From positions 27,236 to 91,235 of the forward strand of contig JARYMF010000011.1 of assembly GCA_029907255.1 (NCBI GenBank): DNA of 64,000 nt, given 5' to 3'. Positions 1 to 8,402 of this stretch are shown here, in pieces. Numbering within the stretch: position 1 is the first letter of the stretch; every line of letters starts with the position of its first letter. The stretch is from Armatimonadota bacterium. GTDB lineage: Bacteria > Armatimonadota > UBA5829 > DTJY01. Made by a program: the position numbers and the translations under genes. The notes under the pieces are model-generated. The model was not told the DNA's origin, ran no database searches, and saw nothing but the letters and a program-made list of their open reading frames with translations.

Positions 1-143
1 GTAAAAGACACAAAATCCATGTTTGTGCCTGTAAGTTGAATAAACACAAGCACGTCAGGTTCGGAAAGTTTGGGAGTGGTCTTTGCTTCTGCTGGAAGAG
101 TTAAGAGAATGGCAAGGACTAAAGGAAGAAGTTTAACAATCAT
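1..143 (-). CDS. N-terminus of a secreted protein, cut by the window edge
   Basis: The frame begins with ATG at 141-143 and runs off the left edge without a stop, so about 47 residues are visible. They start MIVKLLPLVLAILL and continue through LTLPAEA to KTT, which is a typical Sec signal peptide with a probable AEA cleavage site. The mature part starts TTPKLSEPDVLVFIQ and is too short to assign to a family. The upstream ribosome binding site is weak (CTGGAAA). It points away from the tRNA-Ala gene. Confidence 0.6.
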   Translation of the reverse strand, partial: MIVKLLPLVLAILLTLPAEAKTTPKLSEPDVLVFIQLTGTNMDFVSF

Positions 144-280
144 TTTCCAGTGGATTTTAAAAGGGCAAGCCCGTCCATAGAAAGTTGGAGAGCTTTGTAA
201 GGTGTAAGACATGCTTCCTTTCTTTGATGTTGTTATCAATGCTTCCTGCCTACTGTAGTTAAGGTCTGTATAAAATTAAA

Positions 281-355
281 TGGTGGAGCTGATGGGAGTC
301 GAACCCACGACCTCTTCCATGCCAAGGAAGCGCTCTCCCACTGAGCTACAGCCCC
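281..355 (-). tRNA. tRNA-Ala (anticodon GGC)
   Basis: The 75-nt sequence folds as a complete cloverleaf. The acceptor stem is GGGGCTG with CAGCTCC, the anticodon stem CTTCC with GGAAG, the loop TTGGCAT gives anticodon GGC, and the T arm is GTGGG-TTCGACT-CCCAT. The G3-U70 wobble pair that marks alanine tRNAs is present. The 3' CCA is encoded in the DNA. Confidence 0.97.
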
Positions 356-433
356 ACGTTAAGTTCAAAATTATTATACTACGACCAGTAAGTAATTGCA
401 ACTGATTTTTCGCCCCGCGTTTGTTTAAGGTAG

Positions 434-1669
434 CTACTTTGAGTGTTCTTTTGTGTCAATTTTAGATAACAAGCTAGAAACAACCTTGTAAACTTCTTCC
501 ACCGTGATTGTTTTCATGCATGTGTTATCTCGGCATGGCGAAAAACGATGGTTGTAGACATTTACGCAAGGGCTACACGCAAGGTCTGATGTTATAACGT
601 AAGCTCGGTTGCCCAGCGGCCCATATAGCCTAGGGGTTTCTGGCCCGAATAAGCAAACTGAGTTGATATTAGTTAGAGATGCGAAGTGAACTGGCCCGCT
701 GTCGTTGGTGACAAGTATATCGGATATGGTGTAAAGCACCAGCAGTTCGCGAAGGGTTGTCTTGCCCGCCATATTGACTATCCGCTCCGAGCCAATTTCG
801 CGAGAAACTTCAAGCGCAGTATCTTTTTCGGATGGTGAGCCGGTAATCACTATGGTAACTCTCGGATGGTCTGTAAGTATTCGCTTCCCGAGATCAGCAA
901 AACATTCTTTCGGCCAGCGTCTTATTGGTATCAAATCGCTAGCATTTGGATTGAGCAAGACGATTGGTCGTTCTACGTTTCGTCCAGCTATCTGACTTAA
1001 GGTTTCCTGCATTCTTATTTTTTCTTTTTCGCTAGGATTGAATGAAGGAGGCGACAGGTCGATGTCTGCAAGCTTGCATTTTACCATTGGTGTTTCAGAT
1101 GGATCTCGCAGAAGGGATTCTACCAGTGTATAATACGTTACAGCTGTGTGCAGGTAAGGGTTGTATTGTATTCGATGTGTCATTAAGTTGCCACGATAGG
1201 GTATTTCGCTAGTAAAGCGGTGCATCCCGACGCGGCGACATGCGCCGGTTAGGTAGCTGAGAATCGCGGGTGCGCGCGTGAAAAACTCCATGTCAATGGT
1301 GGCGTCGATTTTTTCTCGCCTAATTTGGCGAAGGGTTCGCATGATGTCAAATAAAAAAGTAAAGATGCTGCTTGTTCGCACAGTGTAGATATTCTCAGAG
1401 GGAATGATATCAAGGAAATCCAGTACTGGTCGGTTTTCCTCAAACACCCAAAAATAAACATTCTCTCGTCCCACAAGCTCAATCGCCCTCTTGATAGCAG
1501 GATATGCAAGGACAGTAGCCCCTTGCTCAATAAACTTGATAAATAAGATTTTCCTCAACGGGCGCGATTTCTTTGTTAATGGACTTGTGGCTGTGCGGAA
1601 AAGGGTTAGCAATCCGCATAAAGGCTGCCCAACCCATTTGTCTATTATGCGGATGGTTTGAGGCTTCAT
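434..1669 (-). CDS. Glycosyltransferase family 9 (heptosyltransferase-like)
   Basis: The 411-residue product looks like a GT9 / ADP-heptose:LPS heptosyltransferase-family enzyme, which transfers sugars to cell-surface glycolipids at the inner face of the membrane. After a short basic N-terminus it shows KILFIKFIEQG, the usual start of the first Rossmann half. The C-terminal half has VLLNPNASD, RRWPKECF and the family signature TNDSGPVHFASL near residue 325, then FGPETP. Length is somewhat above the usual 340-380 residues, mainly at the N-terminus. The C-terminal CxxC-type cysteines (ACSPC, FSPC, NTC) recall family members with cysteine-rich ends. The donor sugar cannot be told from sequence. 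It may be read through from the PEP-CTERM gene upstream, but a terminator lies between them. Confidence 0.85.
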   Translation of the reverse strand: MKPQTIRIIDKWVGQPLCGLLTLFRTATSPLTKKSRPLRKILFIKFIEQGATVLAYPAIKRAIELVGRENVYFWVFEENRPVLDFLDIIPSENIYTVRTSSIFTFLFDIMRTLRQIRREKIDATIDMEFFTRAPAILSYLTGACRRVGMHRFTSEIPYRGNLMTHRIQYNPYLHTAVTYYTLVESLLRDPSETPMVKCKLADIDLSPPSFNPSEKEKIRMQETLSQIAGRNVERPIVLLNPNASDLIPIRRWPKECFADLGKRILTDHPRVTIVITGSPSEKDTALEVSREIGSERIVNMAGKTTLRELLVLYTISDILVTNDSGPVHFASLTNINSVCLFGPETPRLYGPLGNRAYVITSDLACSPCVNVYNHRFSPCRDNTCMKTITVEEVYKVVSSLLSKIDTKEHSK

Positions 1670-1729
1670 GCCAGAAGTATATCTAATATTCGATTAGCCC
1701 GTCAAATTTTTGCGACCTGTAGCAGATGC

Positions 1730-1761
1730 AAAAAGCCTGCGAGATTTAGAACCTCCCAGGC
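1730..1761 (-). terminator. Rho-independent terminator after the PEP-CTERM gene
   Basis: On the minus strand GCCTG, one mismatch, GAG, a 9-nt loop, CTC, one mismatch and CAGGC are followed by TTTTT. It sits about 35 bases after the stop of the PEP-CTERM gene. The plus strand also ends in a short T run (CCTTTTC), so it may act both ways. Confidence 0.65.
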
Positions 1762-1793
1762 CTTTTCTTAGCACCCATTTAATAGGATGTTAG

Positions 1794-2603
1794 TTAACTT
1801 GAGCGTTTTCTTTTTATTACCGTGAGGCCAAAGAGAGAAGCCGCTCCAATACTCAAAACTAGTACCGAGCTGGGCTCGGGTACTGCGGTGAATTCAAATG
1901 CCATGTCTCTGCCACCGCAGGGGATGAACCAGTCTTCAGCTGTGCCACTTATTTCTGTTTGAACGGCGTAATTACCATAGTGGCCACAAGCCTCATGCCA
2001 ACCCCACTGCTTGTCAGCGGGGAGTTCAGCCCAAATTGCCAGCCAGTAGGTCGTGTCCTTTGATTGGTTGAAAGTTGGGGGCGATGGAGATTGTGTAAGT
2101 GGATTGTATCCATCCTTAAGAAATACACTGTACTTATATACGTTTTCGTAAACTCCATTACCCTTGTCTATACTGAAGGCGAAAGTTTCGTTCCACCCAC
2201 CTGTGTATTCACCAATCCATAAAGGATAGTTTAAATTGCCAGGATGCGCAAAGCCAAGCGTATTGTTCGGGTCATTTGCTGGAACATTGGAGAAAATTGC
2301 AATTGTGAACTTGGTGATGCCTCCGGGAGGTGCGCTTGGTCGCCAGTCAGAATATGAAATAGGCCCTGTAGTGGGAGGAACCCAATACGACCCCCACCAG
2401 TGAATGTCTGTTATTGGAAGGCCATCGCTACATGTCCAATCATCAGCCATTAAAAATCCCACACCATTTAGTATATGAGATGCGTAATCGAAACTAATGT
2501 CATGATTAGGATGCTGGACATATTTGACTGGGTCAGCATTTGCTGAATAACAAATTAGAACTAGAAAAGCCAAACAAACTGCGAACCAAAATCTACGCTC
2601 CAT
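1794..2603 (-). CDS. Secreted protein with PEP-CTERM sorting tail
   Basis: The start is placed at ATG 2601-2603 because AAAGGAGGT lies 8 bases upstream and the protein then opens with a clean signal peptide, MERRFWFAVCLAFLVLICYS then ANA. A longer frame upstream lacks a signal. The 269-residue product ends with VPEPSSVLVLSIG, a hydrophobic stretch and KRKRSS, which is the PEP-CTERM tripartite tail: a VPEP motif, a membrane helix and a basic end. Such tails are processed by exosortases in bacteria that export exopolysaccharide. The central region is rich in Trp, Gly and Pro and resembles the secreted proteins of unknown function commonly carrying this tail. No exosortase gene is in the window. 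Confidence 0.85.
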   Translation of the reverse strand: MERRFWFAVCLAFLVLICYSANADPVKYVQHPNHDISFDYASHILNGVGFLMADDWTCSDGLPITDIHWWGSYWVPPTTGPISYSDWRPSAPPGGITKFTIAIFSNVPANDPNNTLGFAHPGNLNYPLWIGEYTGGWNETFAFSIDKGNGVYENVYKYSVFLKDGYNPLTQSPSPPTFNQSKDTTYWLAIWAELPADKQWGWHEACGHYGNYAVQTEISGTAEDWFIPCGGRDMAFEFTAVPEPSSVLVLSIGAASLFGLTVIKRKRSS

Positions 2604-2996
2604 TAGTATTACCTCCTTTGCCAATGGTAATCGCCTAACTATGGAATCGGTTGGTGCAAGATTGGACACTGCTTACCGAGAATTTTTCTGTTTTGGTAAC
2701 GGCACTTTAGGTGCTGAATGAATGCTATTCTTCTGGTAGAATTACCTGCAAGAATCATGCCAAAAATGTATATGTGCGCTTTTTGATAGCTTTATAAAGG
2801 TAATTTCATTAGCAGTAACCTAGCTTGACAATTGGGGGCAAGCAAGGTACTATTTTTTCGGATTTCAGAAAGGTTATGCTTGTCAGCAACATCCTTCTGT
2901 TATGCTTGCAGACTGATGAGAATAAATTGCGGCTATGAATTTACTAAGGAATCTAAAGCCAAACAGAACGCGACGTGATACTAAGGAAGGTTGGAT
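2604..2996. other. Intergenic region between divergent genes
   Basis: About 390 bases between the divergent PEP-CTERM and dehydrogenase genes. It holds the strong Shine-Dalgarno of the former, the sigma-70-type promoter of the latter at 2825-2853 and a leader of about 135 bases. I see no RNA fold or additional gene that I can support. Confidence 0.5.
2825..2853 (+). promoter_or_regulatory. Sigma-70-type promoter for the Gfo/Idh/MocA gene
   Basis: A perfect -35 TTGACA (2825-2830) is followed after 17 bases by the -10 TACTAT (2848-2853). Transcription would begin near 2860, leaving a leader of about 135 bases before the start codon at 2997. Confidence 0.65.
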
Positions 2997-4133
2997 ATGG
3001 ACACGCTAGGTGTAGGAATAATCGGATTTGGTTTTATTGGCAAAGCGCATGCATATGGTTATTTAAACATGCCTTTGTTTTATGACCCCGTGCCTGTACG
3101 CACCAAGCTTGTTGGTGTCGCTACTTCGCGGCCCGAAACGGCGCAAAAAGCTAAGGAGATAGGCGGTTTTGAATTTGGCACATCGGACTGGCGTGAGCTT
3201 ATTAAGCGAGAGGATATTCATATTATAAACATTTGCACGCCAAACAGCCAGCATACTGAGCAGCTTCTTGAGGCAATGGCTGCGGGAAAGCATATATATT
3301 GTGACAAGCCACTTGTAGTTGGCAAGGATGCCATAGAAAAGATTGAGAAAGCGCTTTGTGAATACAAAGGCATTGGGCAAATGACGTTTAATTACCGCTT
3401 TCTTCCTGCTACAATTCGGGCGAAACGTCTCATTGAGGAAGGTTTTCTAGGTAACGTTATCGGCTTCAGAGCTGCATACCTCCACTCAGGCCAGGTTGAT
3501 CCAAACATACCAATGCGTTGGAAGCAGTTGAAATCCGAAGGTGCTGGGGTGCTCCAAGACCTAGGGTCCCATGTGGTTGATTTAATGGATTGGTATATTG
3601 GTCCATTTGAAAAAGTTCTTGCCGAATTGCGCATTTTATACCCTACTCGTCCCAACCAAAACGGCCAGATTGTACAAGTTGAGGCGGATGATCAAGTAGT
3701 AATGCTTGTTCGACTGCCGAACGGTACTATTGGTACGTTGGAGGCATCTAAAATTGCTACAGGGACAGAAGACGAGTTCCGGTTCGAAATACACGGTGAT
3801 AAAGGTGCGATTCGGTTTAACCTAATGGATTTGAATTGGCTGGAAGCATATGACCTTCGCGATGTTGATGCTCCACTAGGTGGTTCGCGAGGTTGGAAGA
3901 AAATATCTTGCGTTCAAAAGTATGATAAGCCTGCGGTATTCCCATCGGGCAAAGCGAGCATCGGTTGGTTGAGGGGTCACATGCACTGCTTATACAATTT
4001 CCTCTTGGCAGTTGCGGAAGGAAAACCAGCCGAACCGTCGCTTAAAAGAGGGCTTTATGTCCAGAAATTGCTGGCTGCTGTCGAGGAATCAGCATTAACG
4101 CACAGTTGGGTAGACTTTCCTAAGCCTTTTTAA
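2997..4133 (+). CDS. Gfo/Idh/MocA-family NAD(P)-dependent sugar dehydrogenase
   Basis: The ATG at 2997 is chosen over an in-frame TTG at 2991 because AAGGAAGG ends directly at the TTG and leaves 6 bases to the ATG. The 378-residue protein opens with the dinucleotide-binding loop GIIGFGFIGKAH, followed by the CDKPL motif whose Lys is the usual catalytic residue of the family, and HVVDLMDWYIG in the C-terminal alpha/beta domain. Members oxidise or reduce cyclitols and sugars or act on sugar-linked substrates with NAD(H). Its neighbours (fucose-isomerase-like protein, sulfatase, sugar importer) suggest a role in carbohydrate catabolism. The exact substrate is not visible. Confidence 0.88.
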   Translation: MDTLGVGIIGFGFIGKAHAYGYLNMPLFYDPVPVRTKLVGVATSRPETAQKAKEIGGFEFGTSDWRELIKREDIHIINICTPNSQHTEQLLEAMAAGKHIYCDKPLVVGKDAIEKIEKALCEYKGIGQMTFNYRFLPATIRAKRLIEEGFLGNVIGFRAAYLHSGQVDPNIPMRWKQLKSEGAGVLQDLGSHVVDLMDWYIGPFEKVLAELRILYPTRPNQNGQIVQVEADDQVVMLVRLPNGTIGTLEASKIATGTEDEFRFEIHGDKGAIRFNLMDLNWLEAYDLRDVDAPLGGSRGWKKISCVQKYDKPAVFPSGKASIGWLRGHMHCLYNFLLAVAEGKPAEPSLKRGLYVQKLLAAVEESALTHSWVDFPKPF

Positions 4134-4185
4134 AGCAAGCCATTTTCATTGAGAAACCAGACTCGATTTGGAATGTTTGCATAAC

Positions 4186-4223
4186 AGCAATCCGTGAGAA
4201 CCTTGTGAACCTCACGGACTGCT
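4186..4223. repeat. Hairpin between convergent genes
   Basis: AGCA, a 2x2 mismatch and CCGTGAG pair with CTCACGG, a mismatch and TGCT around a 12-base loop. It lies between the ends of two converging genes. Neither side has a T run, so it is at most a weak or factor-dependent transcript end. Confidence 0.4.
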
Positions 4224-4268
4224 ATACATGGGGCCGGCGTAGTTGCAATACTTGCTGAAAAATGAACC

Positions 4269-5675
4269 TTATTCCAGTAGTGCAGTCCGCCAGCCCATTA
4301 ATTCTCCAAAGCGTATTAGGTTGTCGATGTCCGCGTCATAAACTAGCGCAGAATGATGGGTTCCTCCAAGGTAGCTGAAATCCGTCAGAAAATCAGCAAG
4401 CGGCATTTTCGGACGCATCCAGCCTCTTACTAAATCAGTCATTCTATCTTCGCCTTCAATTTCCAACATGGCAACTGGAGCAAGAATCAACGTAAAGTTC
4501 TCATCAGCACCCGGCGCTAAGTTAACCAATACTGCTTCCCCTTTTCTGAATCGTCCGACTGCCATTACTGGGCTTTCTGCATCCACCCATGGCATCTCTT
4601 TTTTAACCAAAGTAGGCTTACTATCCGCAAGTTGAAAGTTCATTTCACCCATATGGCTTATAAAGACACAGTTGTTTTCCCAGTCAGGGCAAAACATCTC
4701 GGCAAAAGTCGTCGCAGGGTATTGTGATGCGAGAGCTCCAACAAGAGCGGCAGTGAGAATATCGCCCTCCCCTGCATATCCCATACCTCTTGCCATGGCT
4801 TTGCTAGCTTCAAGAAAAGGTGCAGTTGGGAACCCAGTAGACTGGTTAATCTCTCTATAATTAAAAGTAAACGCGCTGAGTTGCTCTTTTTCCATCCAGC
4901 GGCGTACTGCCAAGCATGCCCGAATTGTTGTTCTGTGTGCCTGATGGTCCACCGTTTTGAGTAAGAAAGTTGAGTAATCAGCTTTTATTTCATCTTCTAC
5001 TTCGGGGTCATTTTCTGACGGAAGGAGCGTTGCAAGGGCAGTGAAAGTGGTTTCGACGGTTTTGATGCCAATGCTGCTTCTGAGCAAGTCAGGTGATACC
5101 AAAAGATCTGCCATTCCCTCGAAAGGTTTTCCTATAAGCCCTACATTTGCGGTTCGGATTGCGGTTGCGAGTAAAGCCGCCCGTGCCCATAATGCCACGC
5201 GGTCGAGGACGTCGGACTTTTCCCAATGGCCAGCTTCGATATAAAAGCTTTTTCCACGTCGGATTAAAAGATTGCATAAATCTTGAACGCCGTGAATTCC
5301 GTGGTTGTACATGAGTTCTTCAGGATTTTGGCTGGGACCAAAGGAGTAAGCAGGTGTCGTATCTAGGATAATAATTGGCAATTTTGTTCTGACTAGCGCA
5401 TCTGCCGCCTCGAGAGATGGGGAGTAGGCTAGGTGTAAGGTAACGAGAGCATCCACTCCAGCTTGTAAAAAATTGTCCATTGCATGGTCGAACTCTGTTC
5501 TAACGCGACAAACGGCACTTTTAATTACTACAAGACCTCGTTCTTCCAGCGAATTAGCTATTGTTTGATAAAAAGCGTCAATCTTCGGTCTCACGTGCGG
5601 GAGAACCTTGTCATAAAGCTCAAAGTAAAAGGGTAGAAGACCAATTTTAGGTTTAGAAGTGCTCACTTTTAGCAT
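4269..5675 (-). CDS. L-fucose/L-arabinose isomerase-like protein
   Basis: The 468-residue protein has the overall layout of the L-fucose/L-arabinose isomerase fold: an N-terminal domain starting IGLLPFYFELYD, a middle Rossmann-like part with ANVGLIGKPFEGMADL, and a C-terminal barrel ending in GGTHHSALVYDAD. The final His-rich stretch resembles the place where isomerases bind substrate. Many such homologues have no proven isomerase activity, so function is inferred only at family level. Start choice is open: GAGGG lies immediately before the ATG (no spacing), while an in-frame GTG at 5666 has a spacing of 9 and may be the real start. It lies next to and on the same strand as the sulfatase, which fits use of a sulfated deoxy-sugar or similar glycan. 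Confidence 0.75.
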   Translation of the reverse strand: MLKVSTSKPKIGLLPFYFELYDKVLPHVRPKIDAFYQTIANSLEERGLVVIKSAVCRVRTEFDHAMDNFLQAGVDALVTLHLAYSPSLEAADALVRTKLPIIILDTTPAYSFGPSQNPEELMYNHGIHGVQDLCNLLIRRGKSFYIEAGHWEKSDVLDRVALWARAALLATAIRTANVGLIGKPFEGMADLLVSPDLLRSSIGIKTVETTFTALATLLPSENDPEVEDEIKADYSTFLLKTVDHQAHRTTIRACLAVRRWMEKEQLSAFTFNYREINQSTGFPTAPFLEASKAMARGMGYAGEGDILTAALVGALASQYPATTFAEMFCPDWENNCVFISHMGEMNFQLADSKPTLVKKEMPWVDAESPVMAVGRFRKGEAVLVNLAPGADENFTLILAPVAMLEIEGEDRMTDLVRGWMRPKMPLADFLTDFSYLGGTHHSALVYDADIDNLIRFGELMGWRTALLE

Positions 5676-5749
5676 CCCTCACTTTACAAGCAAACTGTTG
5701 GAATATATTAACTTTTCAATTGTTTTCTATTATCTCTACATTTGCGAAC

Positions 5750-7306
5750 TTAATGGTGTTGTGGGCTACAGCGTCTGTGCCAATCTAGCCAAATCTTTTC
5801 GAGTTCTCTAACCTTGTCTGGATATTTTTCGGCGAGGTTGTGTGTTTCTGAACGGTCTTCAAGCATATCATAAAGTTCCCAAGCTTCGTTTCCAGGCTCA
5901 ATTGGGATGTTGACATGTACCCGAGGTGGACCTTGTGTGACTAGCTTCCATTGGCCGAATCTCACTGCCCGACAACCTTTAAATTCCCAACAGATGGGGG
6001 GACGCTCCCATCCCTTTGGGGATGCGGTCTTGGTGAACATTGAGGTAAGGCTAATGCCTTCCATTGGCAAGACGCGCTGACCGTTCCACTCATTTGGATA
6101 CTTAGCGCCGGCAATTTCAACAAGTGTTGGCATAAGGTCCATTACATGTCCAAGTTCGTGGCAAACTGTGCCGCCTTCAATTAAGCGCGGCCATGAGATT
6201 ATCAAAGGCGTTGAGATGCCACCTTCATGGTGGAATACCTTGAATCGCCTAAAAGGCGTATTGCTTGCGTTTGCCCATGGCGCATCTACGGTGGAGTATG
6301 AGTTTACAGGACCAGGCGGAATGTCTGGCGTGCGATTGATATGTTCAGCACAGCCGCCGTTATCTGAGAGGAATATTATCATTGTATCCTCCAGTTTTCC
6401 GAGCGCTTTGATTTTGTCAACGATTCGTCCGATGCCGCGGTCCATGCATTCTATCATCCCAGCATATACTGCCATTTTAAGGTCCCAGGCGTCTTTATTG
6501 CTAATGTCATCCCATGAAGGCGCAAGCGGGTCACGTGGTGACAATCGGCATTTGTTATCGAGAATGCCCATTTCAATCAGGCGTTCATATCGCTGGCTAC
6601 GAATTACATCCCAACCGAGCATGTATTTGCCGCGATACTTCTCGATATCTTCAGGTTTTGCTTGTATTGGAAAGTGGGGGGCGGTATATGCAACATAAAG
6701 GAAAAAGGGTTTATCTTCATGCCCATTTCGGTCGAGAAATGCCAAAGCATTCTCAGTGAAAGCATCGGTTGCGTAAAAATCAGGATCATCAGGCGTAAAT
6801 GGATGGATTATCTTTTCATCAATCCCCCAAGGGCGCATGTCGCCTGGAGATTTATGCGCTGGCTCGGGCTCATGCGGGCGTTTTAAGCCAGGGTTGAAGT
6901 AGTTGCTACTTCCACTGAGGAGACCAAAATACCTATCGAAACCACGCGATGTTGGTAGCTCGCAAGGTGAGTTGCCGTTGTGCCACTTGCCGGACATAAG
7001 AGTCCGATACCCAGCGCTTCTCAATATTTCTGCAATAGTCACGTTTCCAGATACTTTAAGTTTTGCCTTGTCGGCAGAACCTACCTGTTGAGGGTAAAGG
7101 CCAGTGAGAATAGATGCGCGAGTTGGCATACATACAGCGTTATTATAAAACTGAGTGAACTTGATACCATTCTCGGCTAGCCGATTTATGTTAGGGGTGG
7201 AAATTTCACCGCCATAGCAGCCAACATCGGAAAACCCCATATCATCTGCTAAGATTAAAACAATATTAGGCTTTCTGCTTGGTAGGTTTTTCGATTTTTC
7301 AACCAT
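5750..7306 (-). CDS. Type I (formylglycine-dependent) sulfatase
   Basis: The start is placed at ATG 7304-7306, with GGTGGT 5 bases upstream; an extended frame upstream adds 29 residues with no signal peptide. The 518-residue protein opens with KPNIVLILADDMG, where the DD pair binds metal, and has the sulfatase signature C59-M-P-T-R63, whose Cys is converted to formylglycine. GKWH and LSDNGG further on are the other conserved active-site segments. Sulfatases hydrolyse sulfate esters, here most likely on glycan sugars. No Sec signal is visible, which is unusual for glycan sulfatases and suggests action on imported oligosaccharides in the cytoplasm. The Cys-activating enzyme is not in the window. 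Confidence 0.93.
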   Translation of the reverse strand: MVEKSKNLPSRKPNIVLILADDMGFSDVGCYGGEISTPNINRLAENGIKFTQFYNNAVCMPTRASILTGLYPQQVGSADKAKLKVSGNVTIAEILRSAGYRTLMSGKWHNGNSPCELPTSRGFDRYFGLLSGSSNYFNPGLKRPHEPEPAHKSPGDMRPWGIDEKIIHPFTPDDPDFYATDAFTENALAFLDRNGHEDKPFFLYVAYTAPHFPIQAKPEDIEKYRGKYMLGWDVIRSQRYERLIEMGILDNKCRLSPRDPLAPSWDDISNKDAWDLKMAVYAGMIECMDRGIGRIVDKIKALGKLEDTMIIFLSDNGGCAEHINRTPDIPPGPVNSYSTVDAPWANASNTPFRRFKVFHHEGGISTPLIISWPRLIEGGTVCHELGHVMDLMPTLVEIAGAKYPNEWNGQRVLPMEGISLTSMFTKTASPKGWERPPICWEFKGCRAVRFGQWKLVTQGPPRVHVNIPIEPGNEAWELYDMLEDRSETHNLAEKYPDKVRELEKIWLDWHRRCSPQHH

Positions 7307-7420
7307 ATGCACCACCAATTTTCTTTTCGTTAGGTTGTCATTAATACCTTCAAAGCTGAAGGTTATTTTGCTTATTATGGTGTAAAAGGTCATTAGAACG
7401 TATTACTTTTGGAGGCAGAT

Positions 7421-8359
7421 ATGATATTAAGAAGGATTGTCATATTCTTGGTTATTTGTATTTCAGTTGTCGGTATCGCTAGTTGCGGCAAAAAGCAGGC
7501 TGAAAAGCCGAGAATTGCGTTGATAATGAAATCACTTGCCAATGAATTTTTTAAGACTATGGCAGAGGGTGCGGAAAAGCATCATAAAGAGCATGCATCC
7601 GAATATGAACTAATTGTAAACGGAATCAAGGATGAATTAGATGTAAATAAGCAAGTTGAGCTTGTCGAGCAAATGATTGCCCAGGGTGTTGACGCGATTG
7701 TAATTGCGCCTGCTGATTCAAAAGCCTTGGTTTCGGTATGCAAAAGAGCCGCTGATGCAGGCATTGTTGTCGTGAATATAGATAACCGATTTGATAGCTC
7801 TGCTCTCAAAGAAGCAGGGCTCAAGGCACCCTTTGTTGGTCCGGACAACCGCAAAGGTGCGCGAGCGGTTGGTGAAGTGGTAGCTAAGTTATTGAAGCCT
7901 GGCGATAAGGTTGCGATATTAGAGGGAGCGCCGAACGCATATAATGGCGAACAGCGAAAATTGGGGTTCCAAGATGCTATGAAAGCCGCTGGAATCCGGG
8001 TTGTTACCTCCCAAACGGCGTATTGGGAAACCGATAAAGCGAACGCACTCGCACGCAGTATTATTACTGCACATCCGGATATCAAGGCGCTCCTTTGCGG
8101 GAATGACAGTATGGCTATTGGAGCGGTAAAAGCCGTCGAAGAGGCGGGAAAGTCTGGAAAGATTTTAGTGGTTGGCTATGATAATATCAGCGCGGCACAA
8201 GAGCTCCTTAAGGAAGGTAAGTTGCTTGCCACGGCTGACCAGCATGCTGATCAACTTGCCGTTTATGGCATTGAATATGCTCTAGAAATGCTTCGATGCA
8301 AGACTGCACCAAAGGATAAAGAAACTCCGGTAGATTTAATAACTAAAGTAGAAAATTAG
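7421..8359 (+). CDS. Sugar ABC importer substrate-binding lipoprotein (RbsB family)
   Basis: The ATG at 7421 has GGAGG five bases upstream. The 312-residue product starts with a lipoprotein signal ending in GIASC, so it is probably anchored by a lipid at that Cys. The mature part is a periplasmic-binding-protein type 1 fold of the ribose/galactose group: PRIALIMKSLANEFF, DAIVIAPADSKAL, VVVNIDNRF, VAILEGAP and ALLCGNDSMAIGAV. It is followed after 43 bases by an RbsC-like permease. An inverted repeat CCTTCA-AAGC-TGAAGG lies upstream near 7356-7371 and could be an operator, but this is not proven. The ligand is unknown. Confidence 0.92.
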   Translation: MILRRIVIFLVICISVVGIASCGKKQAEKPRIALIMKSLANEFFKTMAEGAEKHHKEHASEYELIVNGIKDELDVNKQVELVEQMIAQGVDAIVIAPADSKALVSVCKRAADAGIVVVNIDNRFDSSALKEAGLKAPFVGPDNRKGARAVGEVVAKLLKPGDKVAILEGAPNAYNGEQRKLGFQDAMKAAGIRVVTSQTAYWETDKANALARSIITAHPDIKALLCGNDSMAIGAVKAVEEAGKSGKILVVGYDNISAAQELLKEGKLLATADQHADQLAVYGIEYALEMLRCKTAPKDKETPVDLITKVEN

Positions 8360-8402
8360 CACTGCGAAAACTCAAGAACATTAAATCGCTGTCAGAGAAA
8401 AT

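Noticed and set aside
7582..8085. 167-codon open frame on the minus strand
   Set aside because: Antisense to the RbsB-type gene; only the plus strand shows a signal peptide and family motifs.
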